Assembly: GCF_013155465.1 (NCBI RefSeq)
Contig: NZ_JABJVX010000002.1
Span: 430,001-494,000 of the forward strand
Length of the DNA stretch: 64,000 bases
Direction: 5' to 3'
DNA from: Alterinioella nitratireducens
GTDB lineage: Bacteria; Pseudomonadota; Alphaproteobacteria; Rhodobacterales; Rhodobacteraceae
This document shows, one piece after another, positions 43,671 through 51,263 of this stretch. The notes beneath the pieces were generated by a model that was given only the letters and a program-made list of their open reading frames with translations, ran no database searches and was not told the DNA's origin. The first letter of the stretch is position 1; the number at the start of each line of letters is the position of its first letter. A program made the translations under genes and the position numbers.

Positions 43671-44054
43671 ATGGGTAGCACTGGCTCTGGAAGCTTCTCC
43701 GACTACCCCGGCTCGCGTCCCAAAGAGGGGGGCGAGGGAGCCGGGGGTGGCGGCGCAAGTGGTGAAGACCGCTGCGCTCGGGCATTCTCCTGCGCCCTCG
43801 AAGAGGTTGAGCAGTGTGACTACTTCTCCTCAAGCGGCGGCGTTCCTCCGGCCAACACGGCGCTAACCATCGAGCAGCGTGGCAGGTTGTTCGCAGTCGA
43901 CGCGAGCGGCCAAACCGTGGGGGCGCTGCCAACCAGCTTCAACTATCTCGCAGACTGCGTGGTTGCGGGCTTCACCTATGAGGGGCGCGTCAACTCCTCG
44001 GCATCGGCTCCCGTTGCATCGGTCAACGTGGACTTCGCGCCGCGGGCGCCATGA
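43671..44054 (+). CDS. small Gly-rich protein starting Met-Gly-Ser, candidate modification substrate
   Basis: A 127-residue protein starting MGSTGSGSFSDYPGSRP; the ATG at 43671 follows GAGGGA by 4 bp, whereas the TTG at 43659 has no ribosome site. The first 35 residues are Gly/Ser-rich and disordered-looking. The remainder (about 45-127) is beta-rich: RGRLFAVDASGQTVGALP, then DCVVAGFTYEGRV and VASVNVDFAP, vaguely HIRAN-like. Removal of Met would expose an N-terminal glycine. It is the first gene of the cargo operon and overlaps the next by 4 bp. No enzyme motif is present. I infer a substrate or sensor for the QueC-like enzyme downstream. Confidence 0.6.
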   Translation: MGSTGSGSFSDYPGSRPKEGGEGAGGGGASGEDRCARAFSCALEEVEQCDYFSSSGGVPPANTALTIEQRGRLFAVDASGQTVGALPTSFNYLADCVVAGFTYEGRVNSSASAPVASVNVDFAPRAP

Positions 44055-45382
44055 GTCCTAGGCAAGACCTTCTGCTGGTCGGCGAGGTCTACGTAGATTT
44101 CACCCTGCCGAAGGCAGGTGCTGAAAGTAAGCTACGGCTTGGCGGCATCGTTCACGCGGCCCGCGGACTGTGGGCAATAGACACGAACTTTTCCGTGGCT
44201 GCTGCATGCCCCGGCTATCTGGTCGATCAGGCGCGAGCCTACCTCAAACGTTTGGGATGCAGCGAATTCATCTGGCTGGCAGAGGTCAACGGCGCGCCCA
44301 ACGTCATGGCCATTGGCGATCCGACCGAACTCGCGGACCAAGCATATCAAGACATCCTGAGGGACGAAAAATCCGTCGAATACCGCGGTGAAGTTGACGC
44401 ACTAAAGACCTTCAAGACCTGTCTGATTTTCCCTGGAAAGTACGATCTCACGGTCCTGAGGTCCCTACTTGCCGAGGATGTTCAGGCAAGTTTCGATATC
44501 GCCTATGATCTTCCGGACCTTCAATCGCTCTCATCATTCAAGGGAAATATTGCCGCCGTAGTGACTTCTACATCGTCTCCAATGTTCCTGGAAAAAGCGT
44601 CAGAGGATATGTCCAGCCTGCTGGCTGATCTGCGCGATCTGTCGCCGCAAGCCATTCTTCTGAAGGAAAATCGCGGCGGCAGCCGTGTGTTTGATCTTCG
44701 CGGTGATGAAGTCGACGAGATTCCGGCGCTCCTCGGCGAAACCGTCAACTCGGTCGGTGTCGGTGACGTGTATTCAGCTGTTTTCGCGTCCATGCTGGGT
44801 GGGGCCGTCTTTGATGCCGGATGGAAGGCAGCGCGCGCTGCAACGTGTTATGCCCAGACGACCTACCCGGACGACTTCAAAAGAGATGTCCAGCGCAGCC
44901 TTGCGCTCTCTGTCGATCAAATGCGCGGCCTAGGCGGAACAGTTCTGCCCTGGCATGCCCGGCCAGCCTTCCAGATATACTTCGCCGCTCCCGATTTTTC
45001 CTACGTCGACCGCACGCACCTCGAAGAAGCACTTCGGGCGCTCGCCTATCATAATTTTCGGCTTCGCCGCCCGGTACAAGAGAACGGAGAGCTAACCCCG
45101 CAAAGCTCGATGCATGAAATGCGAGCCGCATATCTGGGTGATTTGGGTCTTCTCAAGGAGTGTGATCTTGTCTTCGCACTCCCTCTGGAGCGCGATCCCG
45201 GCACACTCGTTGAAATCGGACTGGCTCTTGCACTGAAGAAGCCCGTAATCACCTATGATCCGCTCGCAGAGAATACCAACACCATGGTGATGGCGGGTAG
45301 CACGGTCTATTCGACCAAGCTCGATAGCTGCCTGAACGGCCTATTCGATGTTATGTCGAGACTAAGGGCGACGCGCTCATGA
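44051..45382 (+). CDS. PfkB-like kinase fused to nucleoside 2-deoxyribosyltransferase
   Basis: A 443-residue two-domain enzyme. Residues 1-300 resemble PfkB/ribokinase: DLLLVGEVYVDFTLP at the start and the catalytic signature NSVGVGDVYSAVFAS with D239 as probable base. Residues about 310-443 are nucleoside 2-deoxyribosyltransferase-like: IYFAAPDFS, then ECDLVFALPLERDPGTLVEI with D382, G384 and the likely nucleophile E388, and KKPVITYDP. The second domain would cleave or exchange a nucleobase on (deoxy)ribose; the first would phosphorylate a sugar or nucleoside. It is ATGA-coupled on both sides in the cargo operon and has lower GC than the phage genes. Confidence 0.75.
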   Translation: MSPRQDLLLVGEVYVDFTLPKAGAESKLRLGGIVHAARGLWAIDTNFSVAAACPGYLVDQARAYLKRLGCSEFIWLAEVNGAPNVMAIGDPTELADQAYQDILRDEKSVEYRGEVDALKTFKTCLIFPGKYDLTVLRSLLAEDVQASFDIAYDLPDLQSLSSFKGNIAAVVTSTSSPMFLEKASEDMSSLLADLRDLSPQAILLKENRGGSRVFDLRGDEVDEIPALLGETVNSVGVGDVYSAVFASMLGGAVFDAGWKAARAATCYAQTTYPDDFKRDVQRSLALSVDQMRGLGGTVLPWHARPAFQIYFAAPDFSYVDRTHLEEALRALAYHNFRLRRPVQENGELTPQSSMHEMRAAYLGDLGLLKECDLVFALPLERDPGTLVEIGLALALKKPVITYDPLAENTNTMVMAGSTVYSTKLDSCLNGLFDVMSRLRATRS

Positions 45383-45999
45383 AGCAGGCTGTCGTCATGG
45401 TCTCGGGCGGCCTCGACTCAACGACGGTCTGCTATCTGCTGGTCAACGAGGGGACAGAGGTTCATCCCATCTTCTTCGACTACGGCCAACACTGTGCCGA
45501 GACAGAATGGGCGAAGGTGCAGGAAGTCCTCCCGCAGGAGGCGATGCCGCCGGCGCGGCTGAATATCTCGGACATCTTCAAGGGCTCGCCATCACGGATG
45601 ATCCTGGAAGCGGACCTTTGGAAGGAAGCCGTCTCTGATGATGACCTGTACCTTCCGTACCGGACGATGCTGTTCTTCGCTGTGGCCGCGGCTCGTGCGC
45701 AGACGCTTCGGATCCTCGACGTGTATTCGGGCTTCATCAACAGCAATCATGCCAAGGAGATAGACTGCAGCACCGAGTTCATGAACGGCCTTGAAGAGCT
45801 TTCCCGTGGCGTCGGTGCCGTGCGCTTCCATGCGCCCTTCCGCGAAAAGACCAAGGCCGACGTCGTCCGACAAGCGCTGGAGCTTGGCGTACCTATCGGC
45901 CGAACCTTCTCTTGTCAGGCGTCAAGTTCCTTTCCTTGCGGGGCCTGCCCCAACTGCGTAGAGAGGCTGAATGCCTTGGCAGAAGCTGGCATCGCGTAG
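45379..45999 (+). CDS. QueC-like ATP-dependent deazaguanine enzyme
   Basis: A 206-residue PP-loop ATPase. The PP-loop is SGGLDSTT (9-16), followed by FFDYGQHCAETEW and LPYRTMLFFAVAAA in place of the QueC PGRN motif. INSNHAKEIDCSTEFM corresponds to the QueC YPDC region, and the zinc site is C179, C187, C190, C193. Canonical QueC makes preQ0 from CDG; this copy is slightly short and has a diverged substrate pocket. No other queuosine genes (queD, queE, queF) are nearby. A specialised role is likely, as with QueC-like proteins of type IV CBASS and Qat defence. Coupled to the upstream gene by 4 bp and adjacent to the next. Confidence 0.85.
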   Translation: MKQAVVMVSGGLDSTTVCYLLVNEGTEVHPIFFDYGQHCAETEWAKVQEVLPQEAMPPARLNISDIFKGSPSRMILEADLWKEAVSDDDLYLPYRTMLFFAVAAARAQTLRILDVYSGFINSNHAKEIDCSTEFMNGLEELSRGVGAVRFHAPFREKTKADVVRQALELGVPIGRTFSCQASSSFPCGACPNCVERLNALAEAGIA

Positions 46000-46677
46000 A
46001 TGGGAAAAATAGAAGTGGCGGAAAACCTGAACAATTCAGACGCTTTGTATGCCGCCCGGCGCATTGCCGACCATGCTGTTCGGACCGGTGTTCTGGGATC
46101 GCGCATCTCTTGCAGACCCGTCTATCAGCACATGGGCGCGGTACTTGCTGACTCGGTCCTACAAGCCGGGCTGAACTACGCAAAAGTTGTGAAGCCCCGC
46201 ATTGCCACTATTCTTAGAACCTTTCCGCACGCCACAACCATGAACATATTGATGGGGGTGATCGAGCAAGAGGGAAGCCCAAAGTTCCTGCAATGGGAGC
46301 ATCGGGAGAAGGTGTCACGCTTTGACAATCTAGTCGACTTCATGGCCGAGGCGGAAATTGACAGCACATCCGAGTTGAGCAGAGCGCTACGGGACAAGAG
46401 CTTTCGGATGGATATCCGGCAAGTGAGAGGTGTCGGCCCAAAAACCGTTGATTACATGGCCTGCCTGGTGGGTGTGGATTGCATCGCTGTAGATCGCCAC
46501 ATCCGGGGCTTTGCTGAGCTCGTGGGATTGGAGGACGACAGCTACGATTATCTTCGCGAAGTGTTTAGTTTTGCGGCGGACTTGTTATCCATCTCTCGAC
46601 GTGAATTCGATGCGAGTATCTGGCGCTATCAGTCAGAACAAACCGCTCGACAACTATCACTTGAGTTCATGCAGTAG
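46000..46677 (+). CDS. HhH-GPD DNA glycosylase-like protein
   Basis: A 225-residue all-helical protein. The helix-hairpin-helix VRGVGPKTVDYM (142-153) includes K148, at the place of the catalytic Lys of endonuclease III, and IAVDRHIRG holds the catalytic Asp D165. The C-terminal iron-sulfur cysteines of endonuclease III are absent. A base-excision or base-release activity is expected; bound substrate unknown. Its ATG follows directly on the QueC-like stop, so it is the fourth gene of the cargo operon. Glycosylase-like (OGG) partners of QueC-like proteins are known from type IV CBASS. Confidence 0.8.
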   Translation: MGKIEVAENLNNSDALYAARRIADHAVRTGVLGSRISCRPVYQHMGAVLADSVLQAGLNYAKVVKPRIATILRTFPHATTMNILMGVIEQEGSPKFLQWEHREKVSRFDNLVDFMAEAEIDSTSELSRALRDKSFRMDIRQVRGVGPKTVDYMACLVGVDCIAVDRHIRGFAELVGLEDDSYDYLREVFSFAADLLSISRREFDASIWRYQSEQTARQLSLEFMQ

Positions 46678-46707
46678 CGCATGGTGTCAGCGCCTGGCTA
46701 AGCGTGT

Positions 46708-46723
46708 GGTTGGGATCAAGCCG
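46708..46723 (+). repeat. right copy of direct repeat flanking the cargo operon
   Basis: GGTTGGGATCAAGCCG, one mismatch from 43506-43521. It lies 30 bp after the glycosylase gene and 22 bp before the tail terminator gene. Joining the two copies would place the tail terminator start about 29 bp after the neck-gene stop, the spacing expected in a phage without cargo. Confidence 0.6.
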
Positions 46724-46745
46724 CACCTCAACTTCGGAATTCCAG

Positions 46746-47165
46746 ATGCCCACCCCTCGCGAAACCATCCTCGCCGCGCTGCACGCGCGGCTCTTGGCGC
46801 TGCCCGCCATCGCCCTGCGGGGCGAGGTGCTGCCCGAGCGCGTGCCGGCCGAGGGCCTGCTGATCCTGCGTGATGGCGAGCCGGGTGAGCCGGACGTCAC
46901 GCTGTCGCCGCTCGCCTACCACTACCAGCACCGCGCCGAGATCGAGGCGGTGGTCCAAGGCGCGGCGCGTGATGCCGCGTTCGACACGCTGTCCGCCAGC
47001 ATCGGGGCTGCGCTCTCCGCCGACCGCACGCTGGGCGGGCGCTGCGACTGGGTCGAAGCCGAAGCCCCGCGACCGGTTGATCTGCCCATCGAAGGAGCCG
47101 CCAGTCTGAAGGCAGCAGTCATCCCGATCATCCTGCATTATTCGACGGCCGATCCCCTGGCCTGA
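46746..47165 (+). CDS. tail terminator protein
   Basis: A 139-residue protein (ILAALHARLLALPAIALRGE, DGEPGEPDVTLSPLAYHYQH, then EIEAVVQG). Size, alpha-beta pattern and position just before the tail tube gene fit a gpU-like tail terminator. Similar proteins in Rhodobacter phages are often misnamed acyl-CoA transferase. ATG at 46746. Phage GC content resumes here. Confidence 0.7.
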   Translation: MPTPRETILAALHARLLALPAIALRGEVLPERVPAEGLLILRDGEPGEPDVTLSPLAYHYQHRAEIEAVVQGAARDAAFDTLSASIGAALSADRTLGGRCDWVEAEAPRPVDLPIEGAASLKAAVIPIILHYSTADPLA

Positions 47166-47194
47166 CCCCAACAGACAATCCGAGGAGACACGAC

Positions 47195-48136
47195 ATGGCA
47201 CGAGCCCAGGGGGCGCGGGCGCAGATGGCGCTTGCGTTCGAGACGACATATGGCACCCCGCCCGCCAGCGGTTTTGTGCGGATGCCCTTCGCCACCGCGA
47301 CGCTGGGGGCGGAACAACCGCTTCTGAACAGCGAGCTTCTGGGCTATGGCCGCGATCCCCTGCCGCCGATCAAGGATGCGGTGACCGCCGATGGCAATGT
47401 CGTTGTGCCCATCGACGCGCAGGGTTTCGGCTTTTGGCTCAAGGCGGCGTTCGGGCAGCCGGTCACGACTGGCGCGGATGCGCCCTACACGCACGAGTTC
47501 CGCTCGGGAAACTGGACGCTGCCCAGTATGGCCATCGAGACCGGCATGCCGGAAGTGCCGCGCTTTGCGCTGTATTCCGGCTGCGTGCTCGACACGCTCA
47601 GCTGGCAGATGCAACGCTCGGGGCTGCTGACGGCAACCGCCAGCCTGGTGGCGCAGGGCGAAACCACCGCCGCGGCGTCTGCTGCTGGCACGCTGGCGGA
47701 CCTCGCCCTGCAGCGCTTCGGCCATTTCAACGGCGCGATCACGCGCGATGGCCAGCCCCTTGGCAACATCGTCTCGGCCGAGATCACCTATGCCAACAAT
47801 CTCGACCGGGTGGAAACCATCCGGTCGGACGGGCGCATCGATGGCGCCGACCCTTCCATCGCCGCGCTGACCGGCCGGATCGAGGTGCGTTTTGCCGATC
47901 AGGTGCTGGTGAACCAAGCAATCAACGGCGATCCCTGCGAGATGAGTTTCGCCTACACCCTGCCCTCGGGCGAGAGCCTCACGCTGACGGCGCATGCGGT
48001 CTATCTGCCGCGACCACGCATCGAGATCGCGGGGCCGCAAGGGGTGCAGGCGACCTTCGACTGGCAGGCCGCGCGTGACGCCACGTTGGGCCGCATGTGC
48101 ACCGTCACCCTGATCAACGCTATCGAGGAATACTGA
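47195..48136 (+). CDS. major tail tube protein
   Basis: A 313-residue protein: ALAFETTYGTPPASGFVRMP, LLGYGRDPLPPIKDAVTADG, FHFNG-like GHFNGAITRDGQPLGNIVSA, then SFAYTLPSGESLTLTAHAVY. This pattern is typical of siphophage tail tube subunits (gpV-like fold, DUF-type phage tail tube). It forms the stacked hexameric tube. A GAGGAGA ribosome site precedes it. Confidence 0.82.
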   Translation: MARAQGARAQMALAFETTYGTPPASGFVRMPFATATLGAEQPLLNSELLGYGRDPLPPIKDAVTADGNVVVPIDAQGFGFWLKAAFGQPVTTGADAPYTHEFRSGNWTLPSMAIETGMPEVPRFALYSGCVLDTLSWQMQRSGLLTATASLVAQGETTAAASAAGTLADLALQRFGHFNGAITRDGQPLGNIVSAEITYANNLDRVETIRSDGRIDGADPSIAALTGRIEVRFADQVLVNQAINGDPCEMSFAYTLPSGESLTLTAHAVYLPRPRIEIAGPQGVQATFDWQAARDATLGRMCTVTLINAIEEY

Positions 48137-48139
48137 TCC

Positions 48140-48577
48140 ATGCTGCGTCTGAACCTCGCCCGTGAGCCGCACTGGCTCGATCTCGGCCTCGGCGTGCGCG
48201 TGCGGGTCGAGCCGCTGACCACTGCACTGATGGTGGCCGCCCGCAGCGATCCAGCCGTGCGCGGGTTGCCGGAAGGCACCAGCGACGACGAGATCGCCGT
48301 GGTCTTCGGCAAGGCGCTGGCCGAACGTGCCATCCTTGATTGGGACGGCGTCGGCGATGCGGAGGGCAATCCCACGCCGATAACGCCCGAGGGCATCGCC
48401 GCGCTCCTCGATATCTGGCCCATCTTCGAGCGCTTCCAGATGGGCTATGTCGCCAAGGGGCTGGAGCTGGAAGCGGAAAAAAACGCCTCCGCGCCCTCGC
48501 CGACTGGGTCTGGGGCGGGGGCGAAAGCTATTGCAGGGCGTGCGAAGGCACCTGCCCGGATTGCCCGCAAATCCTGA
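48140..48577 (+). CDS. tail assembly chaperone, zero-frame product (gpG-like)
   Basis: A 145-residue protein lying between the tail tube and tape measure genes, the slot of lambda gpG. It begins MLRLNLAREPHWLDLGLGVR and is mostly alpha/beta up to about residue 113. The last 30 residues after AEKN are low-complexity Ala/Pro, as expected for a frame that is normally left by frameshifting. A slippery A-AAA-AAC sits at codons 113-115. The chaperone coats the tape measure during tail assembly and is absent from the virion. Confidence 0.75.
   Translation: MLRLNLAREPHWLDLGLGVRVRVEPLTTALMVAARSDPAVRGLPEGTSDDEIAVVFGKALAERAILDWDGVGDAEGNPTPITPEGIAALLDIWPIFERFQMGYVAKGLELEAEKNASAPSPTGSGAGAKAIAGRAKAPARIARKS
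48478..48484 (+). promoter_or_regulatory. programmed -1 ribosomal frameshift site
   Basis: The heptamer A AAA AAC has exactly the X-XXY-YYZ phase in the frame of the 48140 gene (codons GAA AAA AAC at 48476-48484). A shift of -1 enters an open frame that runs to 48813. The position within the tail chaperone gene is where lambda and most siphophages frameshift. Confidence 0.8.
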
Positions 48578-48813
48578 ACGCACCGCGCACGCTCGAGGGC
48601 TGGCAGGTCTGGGACCTGGCTGGACGGCTCGGCGGTCAAATTCGCGCGGTGCCCGGCGTCGTGCTGGGCTGGGACATGAGCGCCGCCCTCACGATGGCCG
48701 ACGCGCTGGGCGTCAACCCGCGCGCCACAGCCGAGTTCCTGCCGGCAATCGAGGCGGTGATGGCGCGGCATCTCAATCAGCAGATAGATGGCAGCAGGGA
48801 GGCTGACCAATGA
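48484..48813 (+). CDS. -1 frame extension of the tail assembly chaperone (gpGT-like)
   Basis: About 109 residues translated only after the -1 shift, giving a fusion of about 224 residues. It reads RLRALADWVWGGGESY, a cysteine cluster CRACEGTCPDC, then LEGWQVWDLAGRLGGQIRAV and DMSAALTMADALGVNPRATA. The coding quality is clearly better in this frame than in the zero frame downstream of 48484. The extension would bind the tape measure or tail tube, as lambda gpT does. Its stop overlaps the tape measure ATG at 48810. Confidence 0.75.
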   Translation, partial: RLRALADWVWGGGESYCRACEGTCPDCPQILNAPRTLEGWQVWDLAGRLGGQIRAVPGVVLGWDMSAALTMADALGVNPRATAEFLPAIEAVMARHLNQQIDGSREADQ

Positions 48814-51263
48814 CAGAAAAACGCGTCAGCGTGCGCCTCTCGGCCACTGGCGGGCGGCAGGTGAAGGCCGAGCTGGAAGGCGTCGGCGAGGCTGGATCGC
48901 GTGGCTTTGGCCGGCTATCTCGCGAAATGGAAGGCGCCAACGCCAGGCTGGCTGCCTTTGCACGAAGGGCCCGCGTGGCGATGGCCGCAGCGGCAGCAGC
49001 GATTGCGGCGGCGGCCACGGCCATGATCCGCTCGGGGCTCCAGACGGTCGATGCGCAAGCCAAGCTCGCCGCCTCGCTCGACACCACGGTCGAGAGCATC
49101 CAGGTGCTAGAGCGCGCGGGCGATCTGGCAGGCGTGTCCATGGGTCAGGTCGAACAGGCCGCGATGCAACTGACCCGGCGGCTGAGCCAGGCCGCCGCCG
49201 GGACCGGGCCCGCTGTCGATGCCCTGACCCGCCTGCGGCTGTCTGCCGCCGACCTGCAGGCCCTGCCGCTCGACCAGCGCATCGCGCTCATTCAGGACCG
49301 GCTGGCCGAATTCGTGCCCGAAGCCGAGCGGGCTGCTGTGGCCTCACAGCTCTTCGGCGATCGGGCGGCATTGGTGTTCACGCGGATCGACACGGCGACG
49401 CTGCGCCAGGCCACGCAAGACGTGCGCGACTTCGGCGTGGTGGTCTCCGATCAGGACGCAGCCCAGATCGAGCGCACGAATGACGCGATCTCGCGGTTGG
49501 GGCTGATCTGGCGCGGGCTCTCGAACCAGCTCGCCGTGGCCGCCGCCCCGGCGCTTGAGGCGGTGGCGGATGCCATGGCCACTGTGGCACGCACCACCGG
49601 GCCGCTCGGCATCGCCATTCGTGCGCTCTTCGACAATCTCGGGCGTCTCACCTCCTACGCCGCCGGGATCGCCACGCTGATGGCGGGGCGCTTTGTGGCG
49701 GCCAAGATCGCCGCTGCAGCCTCTGTGCGCGGGCTCGCCATGGCGCTGGTGATCCTGCGCGGGGCTTTGCTACGCTTGCCGCTGATCGGTCTGGTGGTCG
49801 CTGCGGGGGAATTGATCCACTGGTTCGGCCGGCTGGTGCGCGGAGCCGGTGGCTTTGGCAATGCGCTCTCGCTGCTCGGCGACCTTGCCCGCGAGGTCTG
49901 GGCGCGCATGCAGCTCGGCGCCGTTGCCATGGGGCTGGCGATCATGGCAAGCTGGGCCGACATCAAGGCCGCGATCGCCGAGGCGCTGCAGACCTCGCTC
50001 GAAGCCGTGGTCGGTTTTGGCAATGCGGCGCTGAACACCTTCCAGGGGGCATTTGATGCGATCAAGGTTCTCTGGGGTGCGCTGCCCTCGGCGATCGGGG
50101 ATTTCGCGTTTCAGGCCGCAAATGCGCTGATCGCAGGCGTCGAGGCCATGCTGAATGGCGTCGGGCGGCGCATCAACGGCTTCTTCGACGGGATCAATGC
50201 CGGTCTCGAGGCGCTGGGCATCGAGCGGCGCGCCTCGCTGATCGGCAATCTGGAGCTCGGCCGGATCGACAATCCCTTTGCGGGGTCGGCAGCTCAAGCG
50301 GGAACCGAGGCCCGCGCGGCGTTTCAGGCGGCGTTCACAACGGAGCCGATCACCATGCCTGACCTCGGGCTTGGCGCTTATGCCGAGGAGGCCCGCGGTC
50401 AGGCCGAGGCGCTGCGCGAGGTGATGTCCGGCGTGGTCGATGCGGCAACAGCGCCGCTGGAGTCGGTGGCGGCCCTCCGCGAGGCTGTGGCCGCCTCGGG
50501 CACTGATGCGGAAACCGCCCTCACCGGCGCGCGCATCGCGGCCGAGAGCCTCGAAGATGCGCTGGATGCCACGGGCGAGGCCGCGGGTCGCGCGGGCGGT
50601 GCCGGTCGCGGGGCCGGTCAGGCGCTGCGCGCGGCGGCCGATACGGCGCGGGATGCCTGGGAGGCCACCGCCGAGGCGGTGCGCGCCGCGCAGGAACGCT
50701 CCCGCGAGATCGCTCAGGGCCTCGCGCAGGATATTGTCGGACCGATCAAGGAGGCGCTGAAATCAGGCGAGTTCACCTGGGAGACATTCGCCAGCGCCAT
50801 TTCGCGGATTGCCCAGAACCTGGCGAACCGGCTGATCGAGCTTGCCTTCAAGCCGATCGAGAACGCGATCATGCGCGCCTTCTCGGGCATGGGCGGCGGT
50901 GGCGGGTTCTTCGCGAACCTCTTCGGCTTCGCGCGAGGCGGCGTCTTCGCTGGTGGCCAGGAACTGACCGCCTTCGCGCGCGGGGGCGTCGTGAACCGTC
51001 CCACGGTGTTTCCCTTCTCCCGCGGCATCGGGCTGATGGGCGAAGCCGGACCCGAGGCGATCCTGCCGCTCCGGCGCGGGCGCGACGGGAGGCTCGGGGT
51101 GGAGATGAACCGGGATCCCGGTCAGTCGTCGGCGCAAGACATGTCGACGCGCATCATCAACGTGCTCGACCCTTCCGTCGTGGGCGACTACCTCGCCACG
51201 CCCTCGGGCGAGCGGGCGGTCCTGAACGTCATCCGCCGCAACCGGAGTGCCTTGAATGCCTGA
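48810..51263 (+). CDS. tail tape measure protein
   Basis: An 817-residue protein, Ala-rich and largely helical. It has an N-terminal coiled segment, hydrophobic stretches near 225-310 (including LIGLVVAAGELIHWFGRLV), and a C-terminal glycine-rich end with GGGGFFANLFGFARGG and GLMGEAGPEAILPLRRG, a typical tape measure C-terminus. By the usual rule of about 1.5 angstrom per residue it implies a tail of roughly 120 nm. It overlaps the chaperone extension by 4 bp. Confidence 0.88.
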   Translation: MTEKRVSVRLSATGGRQVKAELEGVGEAGSRGFGRLSREMEGANARLAAFARRARVAMAAAAAAIAAAATAMIRSGLQTVDAQAKLAASLDTTVESIQVLERAGDLAGVSMGQVEQAAMQLTRRLSQAAAGTGPAVDALTRLRLSAADLQALPLDQRIALIQDRLAEFVPEAERAAVASQLFGDRAALVFTRIDTATLRQATQDVRDFGVVVSDQDAAQIERTNDAISRLGLIWRGLSNQLAVAAAPALEAVADAMATVARTTGPLGIAIRALFDNLGRLTSYAAGIATLMAGRFVAAKIAAAASVRGLAMALVILRGALLRLPLIGLVVAAGELIHWFGRLVRGAGGFGNALSLLGDLAREVWARMQLGAVAMGLAIMASWADIKAAIAEALQTSLEAVVGFGNAALNTFQGAFDAIKVLWGALPSAIGDFAFQAANALIAGVEAMLNGVGRRINGFFDGINAGLEALGIERRASLIGNLELGRIDNPFAGSAAQAGTEARAAFQAAFTTEPITMPDLGLGAYAEEARGQAEALREVMSGVVDAATAPLESVAALREAVAASGTDAETALTGARIAAESLEDALDATGEAAGRAGGAGRGAGQALRAAADTARDAWEATAEAVRAAQERSREIAQGLAQDIVGPIKEALKSGEFTWETFASAISRIAQNLANRLIELAFKPIENAIMRAFSGMGGGGGFFANLFGFARGGVFAGGQELTAFARGGVVNRPTVFPFSRGIGLMGEAGPEAILPLRRGRDGRLGVEMNRDPGQSSAQDMSTRIINVLDPSVVGDYLATPSGERAVLNVIRRNRSALNA

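Noticed and set aside
45379-45999. Ordinary queuosine biosynthesis gene
   Set aside because: No queD, queE, queF or tgt is nearby, the substrate motif is altered, and the gene is coupled to unrelated enzymes inside a prophage.
43671-46677. Type IV CBASS or Qat system as the identity of the cargo operon
   Set aside because: No CD-NTase, TGT-like, QatA-like ATPase or TatD-type nuclease gene lies in or next to the operon. Only the QueC-like and glycosylase-like parts are shared.
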